Below the pieces are notes generated by a model that was not told where the DNA came from, did not search any database, and saw nothing but the letters and a program-made list of their open reading frames with translations. A program made the translations under genes and the position numbers. Below, one piece after another: positions 53,532 to 62,685 of a stretch of DNA of 64,000 nt. This DNA is from Psychroserpens sp. SPM9 (GTDB lineage Bacteria; Bacteroidota; Bacteroidia; Flavobacteriales; Flavobacteriaceae), in NCBI RefSeq assembly GCF_025153525.1, contig NZ_JANZNR010000001.1:620001-684000 (forward strand). Direction: 5' to 3'. Position 1 is the stretch's first letter. The number at the start of each line of letters is the position of its first letter.

Positions 53532-54341
53532 ATGAAAGATAAGCGAATATTGTATGTGTCATCTGAGGTTGTACCCTATTTACCAGAAACTGAGATTTCT
53601 TCAATGTCATTTGAAGCTCCAAAAATGGTAAACAAACAAGGAGGGCAAATACGAATATTTATGCCTCGTTATGGAAATATTAATGAACGAAGACACCAAC
53701 TTCATGAAGTAATCAGACTTTCCGGAATTAACCTCGTTATAAACGACTTAGACATGCCCTTAATTATCAAAGTTGCGTCGATTCCGAAGGAAAGAATACA
53801 AGTCTACTTTATTGATAATGAAGAATATTTCAAAAGGAAAGCAACACTTACCGATGAAGACGGAAAATTATTTCCAGATAATGACGAACGCGCCATTTTC
53901 TTTGCCAAAGGTGTTATAGAAACTGTTAAAAAATTAAACTGGTCTCCAGATATTATACACGTTAATGGCTGGCTAGCGTCCTTGCTTCCGCTTTACCTTA
54001 AAGAGTTTTATAAAAACGAACCTTTATTTACTGAAAGTAAAATTGTGACTTCTGTATACAATCAAAGTTTTGAAGGTGCGTTAGATAAGAACATGATTAA
54101 CAAAGTGAAATTTGATAATGTTGAAGAGAGTAAAATTGAATCTCTAGCTGATCCAACTTATAACAATCTTATGAAGATTGCGATAGATCACTCTGATGCT
54201 TTAATTAAGGGATCCAATGAATTACCTAAAGAACTTGACACTTATTTAGATGCTATTGATAAACCAGTGTTAGAGTATTTTCCTTTAGAAGATTTTGCCG
54301 ATCAGTATACCGAATTTTACAATACTAAAGTTTTAGATTAG
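53532..54341 (+). CDS. Orphan glycogen-synthase-type (GT5) N-terminal domain protein
   Basis: 269 residues matching only the N-terminal Rossmann half of glycogen/starch synthase: MKDKRILYVSSEVVPYLPET, KMVNKQGGQIRIFMPRYGNI, VYFIDNEEYFKRK, NDERAIFFAKGVIETVKKLN and WSPDIIHVNGWLASLLPLYL (HxxxW region). The ADP-glucose-binding KxGG loop that should follow SSEV is missing, and the whole C-terminal nucleotide-binding half is absent. Catalysis is therefore unlikely; a sensor, regulator or scaffold is more plausible. I recall comparable short proteins in other Flavobacteriaceae. The DUF4270 lipoprotein gene begins 11 bp downstream. Confidence 0.85.
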   Translation: MKDKRILYVSSEVVPYLPETEISSMSFEAPKMVNKQGGQIRIFMPRYGNINERRHQLHEVIRLSGINLVINDLDMPLIIKVASIPKERIQVYFIDNEEYFKRKATLTDEDGKLFPDNDERAIFFAKGVIETVKKLNWSPDIIHVNGWLASLLPLYLKEFYKNEPLFTESKIVTSVYNQSFEGALDKNMINKVKFDNVEESKIESLADPTYNNLMKIAIDHSDALIKGSNELPKELDTYLDAIDKPVLEYFPLEDFADQYTEFYNTKVLD

Positions 54342-54352
54342 TAAACACATTT

Positions 54353-55996
54353 ATGAAAAAAAGAAAAATTGCCCTAAAAAACCTTGCGGTTTTATCTCTT
54401 ATTATTAGTTCTTTTATTGCTTGTGATAAAGATTTTGCAAATATCGATTCTGATATCATTAATAATGATAATGCCACGCATTTTGATACCGATTCAAGAG
54501 ATTTTAATGTAATCGCTTACACCAAAGCTTTAAGCCCTGTTCAAACCAATAACCTTCCGGTTAATTTACTTGGTGTTTATAAGGACGATATTTATGGCAT
54601 GACAACTGCAAGTATTGTAGCCGAAGTTGCCTCATCAATCATTAACCCTACTTTTGGAGAGAATGTCGTTATGGATTCGGTGGTTTTAAGCATCCCGTAT
54701 TTTAGTACTGCTACTGAAGTCACTGAAGATGGTGAAACCATTTACGAATTGGACTCTGTGTTTGGTGGTGACCCCATCAAATTATCACTATTTGAAAGCA
54801 ATTACTTTTTAAGAGATTTTGATCCTTCAGGAGACATTAATGATTCGCAAAATTACTATGCGAATATGAGCACTGGAATCGATTTTATAAGCGCAAGCCA
54901 ATTAGAAGCAGTTCCGCTAAACCTAGAAGGTGACGGTGAAAATAATGTTATTGAAGAGTTTACACCTAGTAATGTTCAAATACGCCTACTCGATGAGGAT
55001 GGGGAACTAAGCTCCAGACTTATTCCTGGCTTGAGAGTCAAACTTGACACAACTTACTGGCGTACTAAAATCATAGACAAAGAAGGTCAACCCGAATTAA
55101 GTAATCAAAACAACTTTAATGATTACTTTAGAGGTATCTATTTTAAAGCTGAGGCCATCGGTATGGATGGTAATTTATCCGTTCTAAATTTAGCAGCATC
55201 TACTACCAATATTACCATTTATTACACCAGAGATAGTGACGTTGAAGGTGCAGATCCTTTTCAATCTACATATACTATCAGTTTTACCGGAAATCGTGTG
55301 AATTTTATTTCCAATGAGTTTGACATTCAAAATGGAAATGAAACGACAGGTGATGAGCTTCTCCGTTTAAAAGGCGGACAAGGTTCTATTGCTGAAATAA
55401 AATTATTTAATGGCGACGATATTGATGATGACGATACAACCGACAACCTTTTTGAAACCTTTAAAAATGAGTTTGTTGAAACGGATGAAGATGGCAATTT
55501 TGTAAGCAGCAAAAAATTAATCAACGAAGCCAACCTGGTGTTCTATGTTAATCAGGAATTGTTAGAAAATAATGGGCCTGATAGATTGTACATTTATGAT
55601 ATTGAAAATCAAACACCACTAACAGACTATTTTCAAGATATCGCCAATACCGTATTCCCAACATTTTCTAGAATTAGTCACTTAGGCAGACTTCAACGTG
55701 TTGATGACGATCCTTCAGGAAATGGGATTAAATACAAAATCAAAATTACTGAACATATCAATAATTTGTTATTAAGAGATTCTACAAATGTAAAACTCGG
55801 ACTCGCAGTTTCAGGAAATATAAACCTCGAAAATAATACTTTACAATACGACATTCTTACAGGTACAGACCAAGAAGAAACGGTTCCTGTTAGCTCTATT
55901 ATTTCGCCTAGAGGAACTATCTTATATGGTAATAATACTGGAGACGAAGAAAAAAAGCTATATTTAGAAATATTTTTTACTGAACCAAACAACTAA
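54353..55996 (+). CDS. DUF4270 lipoprotein
   Basis: 547 residues. Lipoprotein signal ending in SFIAC (Cys about residue 24), then DKDFANIDSDIINNDNATHF, typical of DUF4270. It is beta-rich throughout (NLLGVYKDDIYGMTTASIVA, VVMDSVVLSIPYFS, RLIPGLRVKLDTTYWRTK), with Asp-rich loops and a C-terminal strand region (RGTILYGNNTGDEEKKLYLE). The family is widespread in Bacteroidota and of unknown function, probably outer-membrane exposed. It lies between the GT5-like gene and glmS (6 bp), so all three are co-expressed, hinting at an envelope-sugar theme. Confidence 0.88.
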   Translation: MKKRKIALKNLAVLSLIISSFIACDKDFANIDSDIINNDNATHFDTDSRDFNVIAYTKALSPVQTNNLPVNLLGVYKDDIYGMTTASIVAEVASSIINPTFGENVVMDSVVLSIPYFSTATEVTEDGETIYELDSVFGGDPIKLSLFESNYFLRDFDPSGDINDSQNYYANMSTGIDFISASQLEAVPLNLEGDGENNVIEEFTPSNVQIRLLDEDGELSSRLIPGLRVKLDTTYWRTKIIDKEGQPELSNQNNFNDYFRGIYFKAEAIGMDGNLSVLNLAASTTNITIYYTRDSDVEGADPFQSTYTISFTGNRVNFISNEFDIQNGNETTGDELLRLKGGQGSIAEIKLFNGDDIDDDDTTDNLFETFKNEFVETDEDGNFVSSKKLINEANLVFYVNQELLENNGPDRLYIYDIENQTPLTDYFQDIANTVFPTFSRISHLGRLQRVDDDPSGNGIKYKIKITEHINNLLLRDSTNVKLGLAVSGNINLENNTLQYDILTGTDQEETVPVSSIISPRGTILYGNNTGDEEKKLYLEIFFTEPNN

Positions 55997-56002
55997 ATCA
56001 AT

Positions 56003-57850
56003 ATGTGCGGAATTGTCGGCTACATTGGACACAGAGAAGCTTATCCAATTATTATTAAAGGCCTTAAACGTTTAGAATATAGAGGCTATGATAGTGCTGG
56101 AATAGCCCTTTATGATGGCAACGATATTAAATTATCAAAAACCAAAGGTAAAGTTGCCGATCTAGAATCGAAACTTGAAAAAGAAATTAGCACAAATGGT
56201 TCTTTAGGTATTGGACATACCCGCTGGGCAACTCACGGTGTTCCTAACGATGTGAACTCGCATCCTCATTATTCTAATTCAGGAAACCTCGTCATTATTC
56301 ACAATGGAATTATTGAAAACTACGAATCCTTAAAAAAGGAATTAATTAAACGAGGATATACGTTTAAATCTGATACCGATACCGAAGTCTTAGTTAATTT
56401 AATTGAAGACGTTAAAAAAAATGAAAACATTAAACTTGGTAAGGCGGTTCAAATTGCTTTAAATCAAGTGATAGGTGCTTATGCCATAGCTGTATTTGAC
56501 AAAAACAAACCTAACGAAATTGTAGTTGCCCGTTTAGGAAGTCCATTAGCTATCGGTATTGGAGATGATGAATTTTTTATTGCTAGTGACGCTTCTCCTT
56601 TTATTGAATATACTAAAAACGCCATATACTTAGAAGACGAAGAAATGGCAATTGTACGTCGCAACAAAGGCGTAAAAATAAGAAAGATAAAAGATGATTC
56701 ATTAGTAGATCCTTATGTACAAGAACTACAATTAAATCTTGAACAAATTGAAAAAGGTGGTTACGATCACTTTATGCTTAAAGAAATTTACGAACAACCT
56801 AGTGCCATATTAGATACATTTAGAGGACGATTACTGTCTAATGAAGCCATCATAAAAATGGCTGGTGTTGAAGATAATATGAAAAAGTTCCTCAATGCTG
56901 ATAGAATTATCGTTGTTGCTTGTGGAACTTCTTGGCATGCAGGCTTAGTTTCTGAATATATTTTTGAAGATTTGGCACGTATTCCTGTTGAAGTAGAATA
57001 CGCATCAGAGTTTCGGTACAGAAATCCAATCATTACCGAAAAAGATGTCGTGATTGCCATTTCGCAATCGGGTGAAACTGCCGATACACTTGCAGCTATT
57101 AAGCTAGCAAAATCTAAAGGTGCTTTTGTTTTTGGTGTGTGTAATGTTGTAGGATCCTCTATTGCCAGAGAAACTCATGCTGGAGCTTATACGCATGCTG
57201 GACCAGAAATTGGTGTAGCATCAACAAAAGCTTTTACGACTCAAATTACAGTATTAACCTTAATCGCTCTTCGTTTAGCCAGAGCAAAAGGAACAATTTC
57301 GAGTTCAGATTACAGACATCATTTAATTGAACTGGAACTTATTCCTGAAAAGGTAAAAAAGGCTCTAGAATCGGATGATTACGTCAAAACGATTGCAGCT
57401 ATTTACAAAGATGTCAATAACTTTTTATACCTAGGAAGAGGCTATAATTTCCCTGTAGCTTTAGAAGGCGCATTAAAACTAAAAGAGATTTCTTATATCC
57501 ATGCTGAAGGTTATCCTGCAGCAGAAATGAAACATGGTCCTATTGCACTTATTGACGAAAATATGCCAATCGTTGTTATTGCAACAAAGAAAGGACATTA
57601 TGAAAAAGTAGTGAGCAATATTCAGGAAATAAAATCTCGTAAAGGAAAAATTATAGGCATCGTAACTAAAGGTGATAAGCAAGTTAAAGAACTTGCCGAT
57701 CATGTTATCGAAGTTCCTGAAACTCTAGAATCCTTAACACCTTTATTAACTACAATTCCTTTACAATTATTATCCTACCATATCGCTCTAATGCTCGGTA
57801 AAAATGTGGATCAACCACGAAATCTTGCTAAAGCTGTTACTGTAGAATAA
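56003..57850 (+). CDS. glmS: Glutamine--fructose-6-phosphate aminotransferase
   Basis: 615 residues, complete. The N-terminal Ntn glutaminase starts with the exposed nucleophile Cys2 (MCGIVGYIGHREAYPIIIKG) and has GHTRWATHGVPNDVNSHPH. Two SIS sugar-isomerase domains follow (VACGTSWHAGLVSEYIFEDL, ISQSGETADTLAAIKLAKSK and YLGRGYNFPVALEGALKLKE). The conserved end is DQPRNLAKAVTVE. It makes glucosamine-6-phosphate, the first step to UDP-GlcNAc for peptidoglycan and LPS. A strong terminator follows. I see no glmS ribozyme; its start lies only 6 bp after the DUF4270 stop, leaving no room. Confidence 0.98.
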   Translation: MCGIVGYIGHREAYPIIIKGLKRLEYRGYDSAGIALYDGNDIKLSKTKGKVADLESKLEKEISTNGSLGIGHTRWATHGVPNDVNSHPHYSNSGNLVIIHNGIIENYESLKKELIKRGYTFKSDTDTEVLVNLIEDVKKNENIKLGKAVQIALNQVIGAYAIAVFDKNKPNEIVVARLGSPLAIGIGDDEFFIASDASPFIEYTKNAIYLEDEEMAIVRRNKGVKIRKIKDDSLVDPYVQELQLNLEQIEKGGYDHFMLKEIYEQPSAILDTFRGRLLSNEAIIKMAGVEDNMKKFLNADRIIVVACGTSWHAGLVSEYIFEDLARIPVEVEYASEFRYRNPIITEKDVVIAISQSGETADTLAAIKLAKSKGAFVFGVCNVVGSSIARETHAGAYTHAGPEIGVASTKAFTTQITVLTLIALRLARAKGTISSSDYRHHLIELELIPEKVKKALESDDYVKTIAAIYKDVNNFLYLGRGYNFPVALEGALKLKEISYIHAEGYPAAEMKHGPIALIDENMPIVVIATKKGHYEKVVSNIQEIKSRKGKIIGIVTKGDKQVKELADHVIEVPETLESLTPLLTTIPLQLLSYHIALMLGKNVDQPRNLAKAVTVE

Positions 57851-57873
57851 AGTATATCCTACTACGCATATTA

Positions 57874-57912
57874 AAGGCTGAAAATGAATATTTTACATTT
57901 TCAGCCTTATTT
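57874..57912 (+). terminator. Intrinsic terminator after glmS
   Basis: Perfect 13-bp stem AAGGCTGAAAATG / CATTTTCAGCCTT with a 9-nt loop, followed by ATTTTTTG. Confidence 0.93.
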
Positions 57913-57956
57913 TTTGTAAAATACGCATTATTATGGTGTGTTTTTTGTTAAAAACT

Positions 57957-57972
57957 ATTATGCACGCATAAT
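57957..57972. promoter_or_regulatory. Inverted repeat upstream of the TonB receptor gene
   Basis: ATTATGC-AC-GCATAAT is a perfect palindrome followed by a T-run. Related ACGCAT words occur near 57865 and 57923. It may be an operator for the TonB unit or a secondary terminator (stem ATTATG/CATAAT, loop CACG). Confidence 0.4.
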
Positions 57973-58045
57973 TTTTTTCGATTTTTTCATTTCAGTATCA
58001 TTTAATTATTTATATTGCTTTATAAAATTTAACTAATTCCCTAAA

Positions 58046-60844
58046 ATGAAGACAATTTTCAAGATTATGATGCTGTTTTGTTGTGCATTTACTTTTGCGC
58101 AAACAACAGTTAAAGGTAAAATTACAGACAATAATGGCGTTCCTCTACCTGGTGCCAACATTATTATTGTAGGAACAACTTCAGGTACAATTTCAGATTT
58201 TGATGGAAATTACACCTTAACCGTAGACCAAGAGCCTCCTTTCTCCATTCAAGTGAGTAGTGTTGGTTTTGATACGGTTACAAAAGAAGTGACTACCAAC
58301 CCTCAAACCTTAGACTTCACCTTAGTTGAAGGAACCTCTTTAGATGAGGTGGTTATTTCGGCATCAAGAACTCCAGAACGTATTTTTGAATCTCCTGTAA
58401 CGGTAGAACGTTTCGGACTTAAAGACATTAAGAATACAGCCTCTGCCGATTTTTACGATGGTTTAGAAAACTTAAAAGGTGTTGACATCAATACCAACAG
58501 TTTAACCTTTAAATCGATTAACACAAGAGGTTTCGCAACTTTTGCAAATACACGATTTATGCAATTAGTTGATGGTATGGATAATTCTGCTCCTGTTCTT
58601 AACTTCCCTTTGGGTAATTTATTAGGGATGACAGAAACCGATATTCATAGCGTCGAACTACTTCCTGGAGCTTCGTCTGCACTTTATGGTGCAAATGCTT
58701 TTAACGGTATTTTATTTATGCGTAGTAAAAACCCTTTTGACTTCCCTGGAATTAGTGGTTACGTTAAAAGAGGAATCACATCTCAGGAAGCTGCCGGAGA
58801 TAATGCATATACCGATTTAGGTATTAGAATGGCTTATAAGTTTAGTGAAAAATTTGCTGCTAAAGTTAACTTCGGATACCTAAAAGGTACCGATTGGTTT
58901 GCTACAGATACTTCAGGTAAAGACACAGACAACCTTATCAATCCTAACAGCACCAGAGAAAACGATATTAATTACAACGGAATTAATGTCTATGGTGATG
59001 AAGTAAGTACCAATATTAGAACAGCTTCTGGCCTCGGAATTATTCCTAATGTAAATGTAAGCCGAACGGGTTATGAAGAAAGAGATCTTACAGATTATGA
59101 AGCCGAAAGTATTAAAGCTGACTGGGGCTTATATTTCCGCCCATGGGAAAATGATTTTGAAATTCAATATGTTGGTAAAATTGGATCTGGATCAACGATA
59201 TATCAAGGTGGTAACAGATACTCTATCAGAAACTTCTTTTTACAACAACATAAATTAGAAATTAAAAACGATAATTTCTTTGTTAGAGGTTATGTAACTG
59301 AAGATAAAGCGGGCGATTCTTATGACATGTTTTTCACAGGAATTAACATAAACCGTGCTTGGAAAAGTGATGAAGATTGGTTTGGAGAGTATATCGCAAC
59401 TTATGCTGGTATCGAATTATCTGGAAACCCTCAAGGTTTAACTACTGCCGAAAAACACGCTGCCGCTAGAGCTGTTGCTGATACAGGTCGTTTAATTCCG
59501 GGAACACCAGAATTTGAACAAACCTTTAATAGAATTACGAGCGATCCAGATTTAAATACAGGGTCTAGGTTTTCTGATAACTCTAAAATTTACCATGCAG
59601 ATGCTAACTATAACTTTACACACCTTTGGGATGTTGCCGAAATCCAAGTTGGAGGATCTTACAGACAGTATAGTTTAAATTCATCGGGTACCATTTTTAC
59701 AGATGCTGATGCTCCTATTAATTATTCTGAAGTTGGGGTATACACTCAAGTTCAAAAATCACTGGAACTTTCTGAAAGCGTAGATTTAAAATTAACCGGA
59801 TCGGTAAGATATGACAAATCAGAATTGTTTGATGGTTTCTTTTCTCCTAGACTTTCTGCAGGTTTCACAATTGATGACAATCATAATATTAGAGCGTCTT
59901 ACCAAACTGGTTTTAGAAACCCTACAACACAAGATCTTTATATTGGTCTTAACTTAGGAGTTATCAACCTTGTTGGTGGTGCCATCGATAATCCAGAACG
60001 TTTTGTAAGAAATTATGCTTTAAGTCCAACAGGTGCTGCCATATTAGGACAAAGTACAATCGACGTTAGTGGTCAAGGTGCATATACCAATTCATTCTTC
60101 TCAAGTTCTGTAAGTGATTTTAGTGGATCTGGAAACCCAGCAGACTTAGAAATTGCTAATTCTAATTTTGCTAAACCAGAACAAGTAAAATCTTTTGAGC
60201 TTGGTTATCGTGGAAAAATAGATAAAATTATTATTGATGCTTCGGCCTATTATAATGCTTACACAGATTTCTTATCAACCGAGCAAGTTATCGCTCCTTT
60301 CTATGGCGATGTACAATTACAACAAACAGCTCCAGATGGTGTAACGCCTCTAGCTGTTGCGGCTATTGCTAATGGTGATTTTGACGTTTACAGAACGTAC
60401 ACCAACTCTGAAGTTAAAGTTAACTCTTATGGTGCTGCAATTGGTTTAACTACTAAAGTCCTTAATGGGTTTGATCTCGGACTTAATTATACTTATGCTA
60501 AATTAGATTTTGACCAAGAAGCTAATCCTGATTTCCAAACGAACTTTAATACTCCAGAACATAAGGTAAAAGCCTCTTTTGGTAATACTGATTTATTTAA
60601 AAACTTTGGTTTCAATGTTGCTTGGAGATGGAGTGACACCTATTTCTGGGAAGCTGGTTTTGGAGACGGTCAAATTCCAGCATTTCATGTGGTAGATGCT
60701 CAACTAAATTATAGAGTTCCTAGCTTAAAATCATCATTTAAAGTTGGAGCGTCTAACTTATTACAAGACGAATACAGAACAGCAATTGGTACAGGTAATG
60801 TTGGATCAATCTACTATGTATCTTGGGTGATTAACAACTTATAA
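58046..60844 (+). CDS. TonB-dependent outer-membrane receptor
   Basis: 932 residues. Signal peptide (MKTIFKIMMLFCCAFTFAQ), carboxypeptidase-regulatory-like domain (VKGKITDNNGVPLPGANIII, about 20-105), plug (about 115-235: NTRGFATFANTRFMQLVDGM, VELLPGASSALYGANAFNGI), and a 22-strand-type barrel with aromatic strands such as GFRNPTTQDLY and VAWRWSDTYFW. It ends in an aliphatic SWVINNL instead of a terminal Phe. It imports an unknown ligand with TonB energy. The next gene, a secreted SGNH hydrolase lipoprotein, starts 23 bp downstream and probably prepares the imported ligand. Confidence 0.92.
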   Translation: MKTIFKIMMLFCCAFTFAQTTVKGKITDNNGVPLPGANIIIVGTTSGTISDFDGNYTLTVDQEPPFSIQVSSVGFDTVTKEVTTNPQTLDFTLVEGTSLDEVVISASRTPERIFESPVTVERFGLKDIKNTASADFYDGLENLKGVDINTNSLTFKSINTRGFATFANTRFMQLVDGMDNSAPVLNFPLGNLLGMTETDIHSVELLPGASSALYGANAFNGILFMRSKNPFDFPGISGYVKRGITSQEAAGDNAYTDLGIRMAYKFSEKFAAKVNFGYLKGTDWFATDTSGKDTDNLINPNSTRENDINYNGINVYGDEVSTNIRTASGLGIIPNVNVSRTGYEERDLTDYEAESIKADWGLYFRPWENDFEIQYVGKIGSGSTIYQGGNRYSIRNFFLQQHKLEIKNDNFFVRGYVTEDKAGDSYDMFFTGININRAWKSDEDWFGEYIATYAGIELSGNPQGLTTAEKHAAARAVADTGRLIPGTPEFEQTFNRITSDPDLNTGSRFSDNSKIYHADANYNFTHLWDVAEIQVGGSYRQYSLNSSGTIFTDADAPINYSEVGVYTQVQKSLELSESVDLKLTGSVRYDKSELFDGFFSPRLSAGFTIDDNHNIRASYQTGFRNPTTQDLYIGLNLGVINLVGGAIDNPERFVRNYALSPTGAAILGQSTIDVSGQGAYTNSFFSSSVSDFSGSGNPADLEIANSNFAKPEQVKSFELGYRGKIDKIIIDASAYYNAYTDFLSTEQVIAPFYGDVQLQQTAPDGVTPLAVAAIANGDFDVYRTYTNSEVKVNSYGAAIGLTTKVLNGFDLGLNYTYAKLDFDQEANPDFQTNFNTPEHKVKASFGNTDLFKNFGFNVAWRWSDTYFWEAGFGDGQIPAFHVVDAQLNYRVPSLKSSFKVGASNLLQDEYRTAIGTGNVGSIYYVSWVINNL

Positions 60845-60867
60845 GAATTAAAAAAATACACTATAAA

Positions 60868-62511
60868 ATGAAACATATTAAATATATACTAATGTCTGCC
60901 ATTCTTATAGGCTTTACCGCTTGTAGTGATGATGACACAACAGAAATGACGGAAGAACCATTACCAGAACTAACCGCTGGTAATGCCAATTTTTCAACTT
61001 ACGTCTCTTTAGGAAATTCGTTAACCGCAGGATTTACAGATAATGCCTTATTTATTGCAGGTCAACAAAACTCATTTCCAAATACTTTATCTCAAAAATT
61101 TGCTTTAGTTGGTGGTGGTAGTTTTACACAACCGCTAACTAGTGACAATGTTGGAGGTCTTATTTTAGCAGGAAACCCAGTGATTAATCCAGTTACTGGT
61201 GCAAGACTATTTGCCCCAAGATTGGTGTTTAACGGTTCGGGTCCTGCTCCGTTACAAAGTTTAAACCCAGCAGCCATGTCTACTACAGATTTTGCTTTAA
61301 ACAATCCTTCAGGTCCATTTAATAACCTAGGAGTGCCTGGTGCTTTAAGTTTTCACCTTATCGCTCCTGGATATGGTAATTTAGCAAACTTTCCGGCTGC
61401 AGCCAATCCTTATGCCATTAGAATAACTGGAAGTACAGATGATACGATACTAGGATTAGCAATGGATCAATCACCATCATTTTTCTCTTTATGGATTGGT
61501 AACAATGATGTTTTAGGTTATGCAACTTCGGGAGGTGCTTCTGGTGCATTAACAGATCAAGCCACTTTTGATTTTGCCTATAGTACTTTAATTTCAACAT
61601 TAACGTCTCAAGGTGCTCAAGGTGTTGTAGCTAACATTCCAGATGTAACTTCAATACCATACTTTACCACTGTACCTTTCGCTCCGCTGGACCCTACAAA
61701 TCCAAGTTTTGGTCCACAAATACCAACTCTTAACGGTATTTTCGGACAATTAAATCAAGTCTTTGCATTTTTAGAAAGTCAAGGCGTTCCTAACGCTACA
61801 GATCGTCAGATTGTTTTTTCTGAAACCTCAGCTAGTGCAGTTGTAATTCAAGATGAAAGCTTAATGAATTTATCAACTCAAATTAGCAATGTATTGATGG
61901 GAAGTCCAACCTTTCCTGCTTTTGTAGAATCTTTCGGTCTACCAGCTGCTGCTGCTCAACAGGTAGCAGACTTATTAGGTTTAGTGTATGGACAAGCCAG
62001 ACAAGCAACTGCCGATGATTTATTAGTACTACCTAGTTCTGCTGTCATTGGAACAGTTAATCAAGATTTCGCAGCATTTTTAGGAACACAAGGACTCCCA
62101 CCAACTTTAGCCGCTCAATTTGCTGTTGAAGGTGTATCTTTACCTTTAGCCGATAATTGGGTATTATTACCTACTGAACAAGCTGAGATTGCACAAGCCA
62201 CAACAGGGTTTAATGCTACTATTGCTGCTAGTGCCAGTCAGGCTGGTTTAGCTTTTGTAGATGCTAATGCTCTACTAAATCAATTAGATAATGGCGGCAT
62301 TCCAACTGGAGAACATATTTTAACGTCTAGCTTAGTCACTGGAGGTGCATTTTCTTTAGATGGTGTTCATCCAACTGCTAGAGGTTATGCACTAATTGCT
62401 AACGAATTTATGAGAGCAATTGACGCTACTTATGGCTCTAATTTTGAAGCTTCAGGTAATTTTGTAGATGTTGGTGATTATCCAACAAATTACTCTCCTG
62501 CCTTACAATAG
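60868..62511 (+). CDS. SGNH/GDSL-type hydrolase lipoprotein
   Basis: 547 residues. The lipoprotein signal ends GFTAC (Cys about residue 19). SGNH blocks: SLGNSLTAGF (block I, with Asn replacing the Asp of GDSL and the Ser nucleophile kept), NLGVPGALS (block II Gly), WIGNNDVLGYA (block III, GNND) and SLDGVHPTARGYALIANEF (block V, catalytic Asp and His). The middle is rich in Ala, Gly and Pro (TPFAPLDP-like loops). This points to a cell-surface esterase or lipase. Pairing with the TonB receptor suggests the hydrolysis product is what gets imported. Substrate unknown. Confidence 0.85.
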   Translation: MKHIKYILMSAILIGFTACSDDDTTEMTEEPLPELTAGNANFSTYVSLGNSLTAGFTDNALFIAGQQNSFPNTLSQKFALVGGGSFTQPLTSDNVGGLILAGNPVINPVTGARLFAPRLVFNGSGPAPLQSLNPAAMSTTDFALNNPSGPFNNLGVPGALSFHLIAPGYGNLANFPAAANPYAIRITGSTDDTILGLAMDQSPSFFSLWIGNNDVLGYATSGGASGALTDQATFDFAYSTLISTLTSQGAQGVVANIPDVTSIPYFTTVPFAPLDPTNPSFGPQIPTLNGIFGQLNQVFAFLESQGVPNATDRQIVFSETSASAVVIQDESLMNLSTQISNVLMGSPTFPAFVESFGLPAAAAQQVADLLGLVYGQARQATADDLLVLPSSAVIGTVNQDFAAFLGTQGLPPTLAAQFAVEGVSLPLADNWVLLPTEQAEIAQATTGFNATIAASASQAGLAFVDANALLNQLDNGGIPTGEHILTSSLVTGGAFSLDGVHPTARGYALIANEFMRAIDATYGSNFEASGNFVDVGDYPTNYSPALQ

Positions 62512-62531
62512 AATACCACAAATTAGAAACG

Positions 62532-62576
62532 AAAAACACCTTCAAACTGTACTTCAGAATGAAGGTGTTTTTTTAT
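62532..62576 (+). terminator. Intrinsic terminator after the SGNH hydrolase gene
   Basis: AAAAACACCTTC (62532-62543) pairs perfectly with GAAGGTGTTTTT (62561-62572) around a 17-nt loop, followed by further T residues. Confidence 0.88.
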
Positions 62577-62622
62577 ACACAAAAAAGCATTAAAAATTAC
62601 TTTAGTTTTAAATTAAAAGACA

Positions 62623-62630
62623 TATCTTTG
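62623..62630 (+). promoter_or_regulatory. -7 box of the atpD promoter
   Basis: TATCTTTG matches TAnnTTTG, 58 bp before the atpD ATG and downstream of the preceding terminator. A TTTA at 62601 is the nearest -33 candidate. Confidence 0.6.
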
Positions 62631-62685
62631 CAGCGCGAAAAACGAATGTTTTTTCAATCGAAATATCTAAACATTAAACACATAA

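Noticed and set aside
55996-56003. glmS ribozyme upstream of glmS
   Set aside because: Only 6 bp separate the DUF4270 stop from the glmS start, so there is no leader to hold the ribozyme.
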